This document shows positions 49,736 through 57,800 of a stretch of DNA of 64,000 nucleotides, one piece after another (position 1 is the first letter of the stretch; every line of letters begins with the position of its first letter). The stretch lies in NCBI RefSeq assembly GCF_018137965.1, contig NZ_CP073100.1, positions 3,297,754 through 3,361,753 on the forward strand, read 5' to 3'. Position numbers and translations under genes: made by a program. Below the pieces are notes generated by a model, which searched no databases, was not told the origin of the DNA, and saw only the letters and a list, made by a program, of their open reading frames with translations. Origin of the DNA: Luteolibacter ambystomatis. Lineage in GTDB: Bacteria; Verrucomicrobiota; Verrucomicrobiia; Verrucomicrobiales; Akkermansiaceae.

Positions 49736-50782
49736 ATGAAATTGCCATTACCTCTTCTCGCCCTCACCGCCTTGGCGGCCCAGGCGGATCCGTTTCTCAC
49801 CTATGAGAACCGGCCGCTCGGGACCGCGGACGCGCCGCTCCTCATCAGCACCTATCTGCCGGACCCGAGCCTCGATCCGGCGGTTTTCTCCCACCACCAC
49901 GTGGGGGAAGCGGTGCGGAAATACAGCCCGGAAAAAGGTGTGGACCTCCCCGGATACGAATCCCCCATCCCCGGCGTCCCCGCGGCATTGGCCGTGAACT
50001 TCGGAAAGGATCTCTCCTACGTGTTCGACACGGTGGAATGCCGCCCGCTCTATGCTTGGCAGGGTGGCTTCCTCGATTTCACGCCGTATTGGGGTGATCA
50101 GGCACGCGGCTCCCGCGTCTCGTTCGACTACGTGCCGCGCTTGGTCGGCACGCTGTTCCAGAAGGCTTCCGGCAAGCACCCGATCAGCATCAACGGCAAG
50201 CCCGCGGATGCGGATGGCCCGCTGCAATACATCGGCTACAAGCTGGAGAAAGGCGTGCCGCGCTTCACGGTGAAATCCGGCAAGACTCTCCTGCGCGTGA
50301 AGATCACCCCGGGCAAACAGCCGCTGTCCTGCCACTACGAGTGGAGCAGCGATCCTGCCGCCAAGCTGGTTTACAAGGAGGGCGGGTTCACCGCCTCCGG
50401 TGACGGCAAGATCGAGTTCGATTACCAAGGAAAGGCGGTGGGTGAATTCACCGGCTATCAGGTGAAGCTGGACCTTTCGAAACCCAGCGCGAAGACGGGC
50501 AGCGCCCTTTTCGGCAACTTCGGCTGCGCCACCTGCCACTCGATCGACGGCGCGGGCGGACATGGCCCGACACTGGCCGGTCTCGCCAACAGCACCGTGG
50601 AACTCGAAGGCGGAGGCACGGCGAAGGCCGACACGGAGTACCTGCTGGAGTCCCTCCGCAATCCGAACGCGAAAATCGTCAAAGGCTATCCACCGAACTA
50701 CATGCCGCCGTTCGCCGCCCTGTCGGACGTCGAGCTGAAGTCCATGGTCCTCTACATCCAATCCCTTCCCAAGCCCGAATGA
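49736..50782 (+). CDS. c-type cytochrome domain protein
   Basis: 348 residues from ATG 49736 with signal peptide (LPLPLLALTALAAQA). The first ~240 residues are a beta-rich domain of unknown family; the last ~100 form a class I cytochrome c with heme motif Cys264-x2-Cys267-His268 (GCATCHS) and Met ligand in NYMPPF. It overlaps the dehydrogenase gene by four bases, so it is probably the electron acceptor for that enzyme in the periplasm. Confidence 0.9.
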   Translation: MKLPLPLLALTALAAQADPFLTYENRPLGTADAPLLISTYLPDPSLDPAVFSHHHVGEAVRKYSPEKGVDLPGYESPIPGVPAALAVNFGKDLSYVFDTVECRPLYAWQGGFLDFTPYWGDQARGSRVSFDYVPRLVGTLFQKASGKHPISINGKPADADGPLQYIGYKLEKGVPRFTVKSGKTLLRVKITPGKQPLSCHYEWSSDPAAKLVYKEGGFTASGDGKIEFDYQGKAVGEFTGYQVKLDLSKPSAKTGSALFGNFGCATCHSIDGAGGHGPTLAGLANSTVELEGGGTAKADTEYLLESLRNPNAKIVKGYPPNYMPPFAALSDVELKSMVLYIQSLPKPE

Positions 50783-52245
50783 AACCGCTGCTGCTCGCAC
50801 CCCTGTTCGCCGGCATCGCGTTCGGTGTCGACTTCGACGATTGCTACAAGGTGGAAACCATCAAGCTGCCGGACGGCGTGCCGCCCGAAGTGGGCGCGAT
50901 CGATTTCGCTTCCGATGGCACGCTGTTCGTGGCCCTGCGCCGCGGTGACATCATCAGGGCCAAGCCCTCGTCCGATCCCAATGGCTTCAAGTGGGAACTC
51001 TTCGCCACCGGTTTCCAGAACGGCTGCGGACTGGACGTGGTCTCACCGGTGAAAGTCCGCGTCATCCAGATGTCGGACATGACCGAGGCCGAGGACACCG
51101 ATGGCGATGGCAAGGCCGATTCCTACATGCGCTTCTCCTCCGGATGGGGCCTCAGCGGAAACTACCACGAGACCAACAGCCTCACCCGCGATGGCAAAGG
51201 CGGCTACTACTTCTCGCTGGGCACCGCCTCGCATGCGGGCCCGGTGTTCACCCACGTGCTGAACGACTTCTCCGCCGCCGGTCACCGCGGGCGCAATTTC
51301 TCCTCCGTGAAATGGCGCGGCTGGGTGATGCACTGCGATGACAAGGGCGTGATCACGCCTTTTGCCAGCGGCTTCCGCATGGCCAATGGCATCTACCGCG
51401 ATCCGGATGGCAATGTCTGGTGCGGCGACAACCAGGGCGACTGGAAGGCAGTGACCCCGCTCTACCTCGTCGAAAAGGGCAATTTCTACGGCCACCCTAG
51501 TAGTTTGAACTGGGACCCGGCATGGGCTGGCAAGGACCCCCTCCAGACCTATCGCGACGATCTGGGCGCCTACAACAAGGCGCGCACCAAGGCCACCGTG
51601 GAACTGCCGAACAAGACGATCAACCGTTCCGCGGGCGAGCCGATGGAACTGCCGCGCGCCGGTGGCTTCGGTCCCTTCGCCGGGCAACTGCTGGTCCCGG
51701 ACAACAACAGCACCCGTATCTCCCGCGTGATGCTGGAGAAGGTGAACGGCAGGTTCCAGGGCAGCGTGACGCACTTCATCAAGGACCACGGCCTCCGCTC
51801 CGGCAACCACCGCCTGCGCTTCACCGCGGATGGCAAGCAGCTCTACGTGGGTGCGACCGTCCGCGGCTGGGGAACCCCGGCGGAAGGTCTCCAGCGCATC
51901 ACCTGGCTGGGCGGCACGCCGTTCGACGTGAACATGATCCATGTCACCAAGACCGGCTTCAAACTGGAGTTCACCAAGGACATCCCCGACGATCTGCTGA
52001 AAGACAAATGGAAGGTCTCCTCCTTCACTTATCAGCCGAAGTGGACCTACGGCAGCGACGAGGATGATAAGAAGAGCCACGAGATCTCCAGCATCACCCG
52101 TACTGGCAAAAACTCGCTGGAAGTGAAGGTGGCGGATTTCTCCGCGGCGCGGATCTATCAGCTCGATCTGCCGAAGGCGGAATCGGCCGATCATTCGCAG
52201 CTTCAGAACCGCCTGTTCTACTACACCGCGAACCAGCTTCCCTGA
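50779..52245 (+). CDS. PVC-type periplasmic sugar dehydrogenase-like beta-propeller protein
   Basis: 488 residues with a signal peptide. Repeated propeller strands (GAIDFASDGTLFVALRRGDI, NGIYRDPDGNVWCGDNQGDW, HRLRFTADGKQLYVG) and an EF-hand-like DTDGDGKAD are typical of the PQQ-dependent sugar dehydrogenase-like proteins abundant in Verrucomicrobia and Planctomycetes. Coupled by ATGA to the cytochrome c gene, it would pass electrons to it. Substrate not predictable. Confidence 0.82.
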   Translation: MKPLLLAPLFAGIAFGVDFDDCYKVETIKLPDGVPPEVGAIDFASDGTLFVALRRGDIIRAKPSSDPNGFKWELFATGFQNGCGLDVVSPVKVRVIQMSDMTEAEDTDGDGKADSYMRFSSGWGLSGNYHETNSLTRDGKGGYYFSLGTASHAGPVFTHVLNDFSAAGHRGRNFSSVKWRGWVMHCDDKGVITPFASGFRMANGIYRDPDGNVWCGDNQGDWKAVTPLYLVEKGNFYGHPSSLNWDPAWAGKDPLQTYRDDLGAYNKARTKATVELPNKTINRSAGEPMELPRAGGFGPFAGQLLVPDNNSTRISRVMLEKVNGRFQGSVTHFIKDHGLRSGNHRLRFTADGKQLYVGATVRGWGTPAEGLQRITWLGGTPFDVNMIHVTKTGFKLEFTKDIPDDLLKDKWKVSSFTYQPKWTYGSDEDDKKSHEISSITRTGKNSLEVKVADFSAARIYQLDLPKAESADHSQLQNRLFYYTANQLP

Positions 52246-52261
52246 TCTGCTGATGATGACA

Positions 52262-52302
52262 GTCCGTGTCCAAAGGGCTCGCCTTGCCCGATGGACACGG
52301 AC
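52262..52302 (+). terminator. Long inverted repeat after the dehydrogenase gene
   Basis: GTCCGTGTCCA (52262-52272) pairs perfectly with TGGACACGGAC (52292-52302); the 19-base loop contains a further AAGG/CCTT pair. It lies 16 bases past the stop, where a terminator is expected, but no U-tract follows. It also covers an ATG at 52291. Confidence 0.5.
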
Positions 52303-52317
52303 AGTCTGCGGCCGTTC

Positions 52318-52872
52318 ATGGAACCGAACCCTTATCTCCCACCCACCGCCGCACCGGCTCCAGCGGATGCCGGTCTTTCCTCCGACGAACAACTCCGCCG
52401 CCAGTGCATCAAGCGGGAGTCCACCCTCAAGTCCTTGGGCGGATTGCAGATCATCGGAGGAGTTTTCCTCATCGTCGGGATTTTGAGCGCGCTTTCGCGC
52501 GGGCCGGGGCAAGGCCCTGACAATCCGGTGATGGCGGGTACCGCGGTGATTCTTCCTCTCGCCTTGTTGAGCCTGGTGAATGGCGTGGGCTTGTACAAGC
52601 TGATGCCATGGGCACGGATCGTGGGCACCGTCCTGTCATGCCTGGGATTGCTCGGTTTCCCCATCGGCACCTTGATCAACGCGCTGATTCTCGGCGCCTA
52701 CTGGAGCAAGCCCAGCGACCTCATTTTCTCGGCGGACTACAAACGGATCGTCGCCGCCACGCCTCACGTGAAAATGAAGACCTCGAAGGTGATGATCGTG
52801 ATGCTTGTCATCTTCGGTGTCGTGGTCCTGGCTCTGGCCGGACTGTTCATCGTCGGATCGCTGATCAGGTGA
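52318..52872 (+). CDS. Small hypothetical membrane protein
   Basis: 184 residues from ATG 52318; an ATG at 52291 lies in the hairpin and is less likely, and MEPNPYLPPTAAP is a usual opening for such proteins. A Pro/Ala-rich cytoplasmic start is followed by four hydrophobic segments: two near residues 43-57 and 70-88, one at ~93-118, and a last one at the C-terminus (VMIVMLVIFGVVVLALAGLFIVG). No family recognised. The region before it suggests an independent transcript. Confidence 0.65.
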   Translation: MEPNPYLPPTAAPAPADAGLSSDEQLRRQCIKRESTLKSLGGLQIIGGVFLIVGILSALSRGPGQGPDNPVMAGTAVILPLALLSLVNGVGLYKLMPWARIVGTVLSCLGLLGFPIGTLINALILGAYWSKPSDLIFSADYKRIVAATPHVKMKTSKVMIVMLVIFGVVVLALAGLFIVGSLIR

Positions 52873-52886
52873 GCAACGCCTCATGG

Positions 52887-52915
52887 AGGCGACCGCAAAG
52901 GAAAAGCGGCCGCCT
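52887..52915. terminator. Hairpin between convergent genes
   Basis: AGGCG-a-CCGC pairs with GCGG-c-CGCCT, one mismatch, loop AAAGGAAAA, in the 52-base gap between the membrane protein and the LuxR regulator. Likely a bidirectional terminator though no strong U-tract exists. Confidence 0.5.
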
Positions 52916-52924
52916 GCAATGAGC

Positions 52925-53983
52925 TCACGCTCCCTGGCCGGGAATCAAGCCCCCCTTCGCCTCCAGATAGCTGCGGACCGCAGCCACACGGTTCTCCACG
53001 CCGAAACGCTGGAACACGGCTTCCAGATGCTTCTCCACCGTGCGCGGGCTGATCTCAAGAATGATGGCCACCTCGGCGCTGGTCTTGCCCTCGGCAATCC
53101 AGTCCATGATGTCGCACTGGCGGCGGGTCAGCATCGGCACAGTACCTCCTCCGGAGATCTGGCGTGGCGGCGGAGCAAAGTAGATGATGATATTCCCCTC
53201 CGGCCGGGCAAGGGCACCAATGCGGACCAAGCCGCCACCGAGATCCAGATCCAGTTCCGCCCATTGGGCATCCACCGGACTGGACCACGAAGCCGTGATC
53301 GCCTTGTTGAGCGCCTCGATCATTTCCGGGGCAAGCGCATGCTCCACCTCATCCTTTTCCCAGCAGGAATCGGCGTAGGAAACCGCCCCGGGATTATAGG
53401 GAATGACCACGTCACCCCTGAGCATGAAGACGGCATTCGTCGTCTCCTTGCGGGAGTGCATGAGACGGTCCAGCACGCTGCGCTCGTAGTTCGCATCCAG
53501 CAGGCGGGAAAGCACGCTGCGCGCGACGAGCACGGCGGCCTGAAGACGTTCGCGTTCGTCGGTATCGAAAATGCTGTCCTTCTTGATGACGGCCATGCTG
53601 CCGGAGCGGAACCGGCCGCGGATGAGGCGGGCGCCGATGATGTCGGAGCAGCCGATCTGCTTCAGCCATTCGGCCACATCCGGTGCCTCGCGGAGCTCGC
53701 CGCCGGTGAGCGCCGTGCAGAGCACCGAGGAATCATCCGGGAACCGGCGGTCATGCTCGGATATCCATCCACGGACTCCTTCGAGATCCTGCCGGAGTGT
53801 CTCCGCCACCGGCCCCTCACCCACCACGCGGACCACCGAAAGGTCGGTCGCGAAATCGAAAAGCACCACCTCGGCGGCGCCAATCAGCTTACGGATGCGG
53901 CCGAAGAGCAAATCCGAGACCTGACCGTAGCTGGATGCCTTCACCAGCTCGTGGCCGGCCTCAAAGAAAGATTCACCAAGCAT
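52925..53983 (-). CDS. LuxR-type transcriptional regulator with GAF-like N-terminus
   Basis: 352 residues from ATG 53981-53983; a GTG at 54058 gives 377 but leaves no room for a divergent promoter. The C-terminal helix-turn-helix is LTRRQCDIMDWIAEGKTSAEVAIILEISPRTVEKHLEAVFQRFGVENR, complete with the GKT and VEKH elements. The N-terminal ~250 residues look GAF/PAS-like with an LxF pattern (VVLFDFATDLSVVRVVGEG); there is no receiver Asp, so it senses a ligand rather than a kinase. Target genes unknown; the divergent leader ORF is a candidate. Confidence 0.85.
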   Translation of the reverse strand: MLGESFFEAGHELVKASSYGQVSDLLFGRIRKLIGAAEVVLFDFATDLSVVRVVGEGPVAETLRQDLEGVRGWISEHDRRFPDDSSVLCTALTGGELREAPDVAEWLKQIGCSDIIGARLIRGRFRSGSMAVIKKDSIFDTDERERLQAAVLVARSVLSRLLDANYERSVLDRLMHSRKETTNAVFMLRGDVVIPYNPGAVSYADSCWEKDEVEHALAPEMIEALNKAITASWSSPVDAQWAELDLDLGGGLVRIGALARPEGNIIIYFAPPPRQISGGGTVPMLTRRQCDIMDWIAEGKTSAEVAIILEISPRTVEKHLEAVFQRFGVENRVAAVRSYLEAKGGLIPGQGA

Positions 53984-54060
53984 TTTGCAAAGTTCTATGC
54001 CGCTGGATGGACCATCTGTCAAACCTTGCTCTACGAAGAAATACGCAAGTAGGAACACGA

Positions 54061-54129
54061 ATGGCTAAAACGTCCGTTTGGTGGCAGTTTCGTCACGTCA
54101 CCGCAAGTGGCGCCAGTTGCTGGCGGTGA
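54061..54129 (+). CDS. 22-codon leader ORF rich in Trp codons
   Basis: ATG at 54061 has an AGGA six bases upstream, the right Shine-Dalgarno spacing. The ORF encodes MAKTSVWWQFRH then VTASGASCWR: three Trp codons, a tandem TGG-TGG at codons 7-8 and one at codon 21 just before the stop. The last codons lie in a hairpin (CGCCAG/CTGGCG, 54111-54125). A strong terminator begins 17 bases after the stop. The layout is that of an amino-acid leader peptide, as in trp operon attenuators. The only gene downstream is a pseudouridine synthase. Expression is unproven. Confidence 0.55.
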   Translation: MAKTSVWWQFRHVTASGASCWR

Positions 54130-54145
54130 TGTTTTCTTTGGGGGA

Positions 54146-54181
54146 GATGGCCCGTTGGTTCGCCAACGGGCCATCGTTTTT
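54146..54181 (+). terminator. Strong intrinsic terminator after the leader ORF
   Basis: GATGGCCCGTTGG (54146-54158), tetraloop TTCG, CCAACGGGCCATC (54163-54175), then GTTTTT: a perfect 13-base stem with a UUCG loop and U-tract. No large gene on the plus strand ends before it, so it terminates the leader transcript or regulates the pseudouridine synthase. Confidence 0.88.
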
Positions 54182-54231
54182 CGCGGGCCGCCTTGCCGCG
54201 GGTGCGATGGAAGACTAGCACGGATGCGCAT

Positions 54232-54801
54232 ATGCTGCTCGCCTTTTTCAAGCCTTACGGAGTGCTGACCCAATTCACACTGGACCAACCCGGCCAGCGG
54301 ACTTTGGCGGATTTTGGATTCCCGCAGCGGGTGTATCCGCTGGGACGCCTCGACATGGATTCGGAGGGTCTCCTGCTGCTGAGCGATGAAGCGGGCATGA
54401 ACAGCAAGCTCCTCGATCCCGAGGCCGGCCATCCCCGCACCTACCTCGCCGAAGTGGAAGGAATCCCGACCCGCGAGGCCCTGCAAACCTTGCGCAAGGG
54501 CGGCATCGATCTCAAAGGGCACCGCACCCGTGCGTGTGATGCCCGGCTGCTGGAATCCTCTCCCGATCTGCCGCCGCGCGATCCACCGGTGCGCTTCCGC
54601 AAATCGGTGCCAACCTCCTGGCTGGAACTGACGCTCACGGAGGGAAAAAACCGCCAGGTGCGGCGTATGACCGCTGCTGTCGGATTTCCCACACTGCGAC
54701 TGGTGCGGGTGGCCATAGGCAAGCTCCGGCTCGGAGAAATGGAACCGGGCACCTGGCATGAACTGGCGTCTGCCGATCGCGATCTGATCTGGAAACGGTG
54801 A
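54232..54801 (+). CDS. RluE/RsuA-type pseudouridine synthase
   Basis: 189 residues from ATG 54232. LAFFKPYGVLTQFT and the catalytic Asp in YPLGRLDMDSEGLLLLSDE match the RsuA/RluB/E group; LELTLTEGKNRQVRRMTAAVGFPTLRLVRVAIG closes it. No S4 domain, as in RluE. Isomerises uridine in 23S or 16S rRNA. It lies 50 bases after the strong terminator, so read-through from the leader could control it. Confidence 0.9.
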   Translation: MLLAFFKPYGVLTQFTLDQPGQRTLADFGFPQRVYPLGRLDMDSEGLLLLSDEAGMNSKLLDPEAGHPRTYLAEVEGIPTREALQTLRKGGIDLKGHRTRACDARLLESSPDLPPRDPPVRFRKSVPTSWLELTLTEGKNRQVRRMTAAVGFPTLRLVRVAIGKLRLGEMEPGTWHELASADRDLIWKR

Positions 54802-57800
54802 TCATCTCGTCACCCGGAGGCGCAGGAATTTCTTCTCGTCCGCCACCCTCGGTACGCTCGCTTCCATCGTGAGCGTGCCACCGTCATCGCCGACTTCCAT
54901 CGTGGTGATTCCTTCCGAGTGCCAGGTGATCAGATCCGTCGACCACTCGGGCACCACCGTGATTCCACCCGCGCCCGGATTGAGCGTGTAACGCCACTTC
55001 AGCGAGTTCCCGGTCACAGTTGGAGCAGACAGCGCGTTCGGCGTGGAGGGATCGAGATGCAATGCGAACTCGACGAGATTGTTGAAGCCGTCGTGATCCG
55101 GATCCGCGGTTGCAGCCTTGTCCTGAGCCGCAAGGGACGGGAAACCATCCATCCACACCACGAAGGGATCTTCCCCACTCACCACCAGCAGCAGCCCGGT
55201 ACCGGTGATGCGGACCGTTTCATGCTCCGCGCCAGAACCGATCGAGCCCCACGTGCCCGCGAGCTGAAGCTCGCCATCGAAGCTCAGGCTTTGAACGGTA
55301 TCGCTGCCGGCGAAGCCGAGCTTGAGCGTGGCGGCCGAGGAAATCTCCACCGCTCCCGCATCCGCCAGCATGGCGGAGGAAATGACGAGCGAGCCACCCG
55401 TGACGCGCGTGTCTCCCGAGTAGCTGTTCGCTCCGGTGAGCGTGGTGGTTCCGCTACCGGATTGGACAAACGAGCCTGTGCCGGAGATGGCATTCGAAAT
55501 CGTATAAGCGTTCGAGCGGCACACCTCGAGCGTCGCGTTGTTGGTGGCGCCGGACACGCCGAGCGTGCCGGTGGCGCCGCCGTTTCCGATACGGAGCGTG
55601 CCTCCATTGATGGTGGTGCTGCCGGAGTAGCTGTTCGTGCCCGCCAGCGTCCAGGTGCCTGTTCCATCCTTCACCAGCGGGAAGCCACCGCTGCCATCGA
55701 GGATATTCCCGGTCACCACGCCATCGCCCGCTCCACCGAGACCAAAGGATCGGACCGAGGCCACGGTGTGGCTGATGGTACCCGCAAGCGTGAGGAAGCC
55801 ACCGCTGGATTTCACATAGAGACCATTGCCGCCCATGCCAGTCACGGTCAGCGCACTGGTGATCGTGGTGATGCCGGAGAGGTTCTCGATGCAGGGCTGG
55901 GTGGCATCGCCATTGAAGGTGGTCGAATTGAAACCGGAGAACGTGTTGGCGAGCGTGTTCGTCCCGGTGAATTGGAGCGCCAGCGATCCGGTCACGGTGG
56001 AACTCTTCGAGAGCGTAATCGCGCCGGTGCCGAGAGCCGCGGGCCGCGTGATCACCAGCATGCCTCCGTTCGAGGGGATCACGGTACCGCCGCTGTAGGT
56101 ATTGGTCCCGGTCAACGTGAGCGTGCCAGCGCCGTTTTTCGTCAGCGCACCGGTGCCGGAAACCACGGTCTCCAGCGTGGCATTGAAACCGTTCGTATGA
56201 ATCGTGCCGCCGCCGGTGCCGATCTGGAAATTGAGCGCGCTGCCCGCGGTGGTGGCGAGCGTGGGCACATCCGCGGACAGTTTGAGAGTGCCTCCGCCCT
56301 GGATCACCAGATTCGCCGCACCGCTGCTGGATGCCACGGGATTGCTGAAACCCCGCGCCGTGGTGAATGTGCCGCCGGCCAAGTTCAGGCTGGTCGTGCC
56401 TGCCGCAGCGGAGGACGGATGCAGACTGATGGCGGACGTGCCATTGTAACTGAACGTCGCGCCGCTGTTGACGGTCACGCTGGTGCCATAGCTGGTGCCG
56501 GAGGAAGGACCGATGTCCATGGAGCCACCCTGGGTCCACGAAGCACCGGAATTGAAATTGGCAGTCGCGGCCCGGACCAGCGACAGTGCTCCGGCATTCG
56601 TGACCGTCCCGGCCACATTCAAGGTCGCAGCTCCGGGACTCGATCCGGCCTGGTTGACCACGATGCTCTTCCCCGTAGCGGTATCAATCTTCGAACCGGC
56701 CTGGAACGAAGCCGTGGCGGTCGTGGAGTTCGCACTGTTGCCGATGCTCCATCCACCGGTGGCGGCGGAATGATCGCCGGTGAGATTCACCACTCCGGCA
56801 TTCACGATGGTGGCACCGGTGTAGCTGTTGGAGCCGGAGAGATTCACCGTGCCCCCACCCGCCTTCGCAAGCGAGAAAGCACCTTGGATCGCATTGCCCA
56901 GCTCCAATGTGGTATTGGTATCAGGTTGGAACGTGGTGTTTCCGGCGAGCGTCAGATCGGCAGCACTGCCAGGCACGCTGTAGGCCACCGATGAAGATCC
57001 GATGGTATTGGCGAGGGTGATGGTCGGAGATGCAGCGCCATCATTCGCCAGAGTGAGCCCGATGGACGTCCCGCCAAGCGATGTGCCGCCGGGATGATTC
57101 ACCGTGGAGGTCGCCGTGCCGAGAGAGTCGAACCAATCCGGCTGGGCTCCTCCTGACAAATCGAGCCCGGTGGTGGAGACCTGGAGGGTCATCGCCAGGG
57201 CCTCCGGGTTGGCGCTGGTGATCTGGAGATTGTTCGGCTGGCGGTACACCTGCACGACCGCCTTGCCATTCGCTGACAGCGTCCTCCCCGGCGCGATCGT
57301 GATACTATCCGCACCGTAGAAAGCCGCCTGCGTGATGCCTGCGGAATCGTTGTCCACCGCCTGGACCGTGGCATCGTTCCGCACGGTCCGCACTGGAATC
57401 GCAGCCACATAGGCGTCCATGGCCGCCGCGGTGACACCGGGAACAACGATGTAATTGTAGGAGCCGCCCGTGCTCCCTGCGGACTGGCTGACATGCAGCG
57501 AGAAGACATTCTTGGAAACGTTCGAGGTCGAGTAACCTGAGCCGCTGTTGATCGAGGCCCAGCTTCCGCTCTGCGAAACCGCCTGGATGGTGGCGTTGTT
57601 GACGGGAGTATCGAACACATATCCGGTTCCATCGTGATGGACCCATTTCAACCCCGAAGGCGTGACCGTGCCGGAGGTGAGCGTCTGCGTTCCAGACGAG
57701 GTCTTGTAGGTGACCGTGCCGTTGAGCAGGCACTGGTTGAGGGTCGTATACACCGCCGAGGTCGCGGTGGAGGCGTTCACCGCCGCGCCGAGCGCCACGA

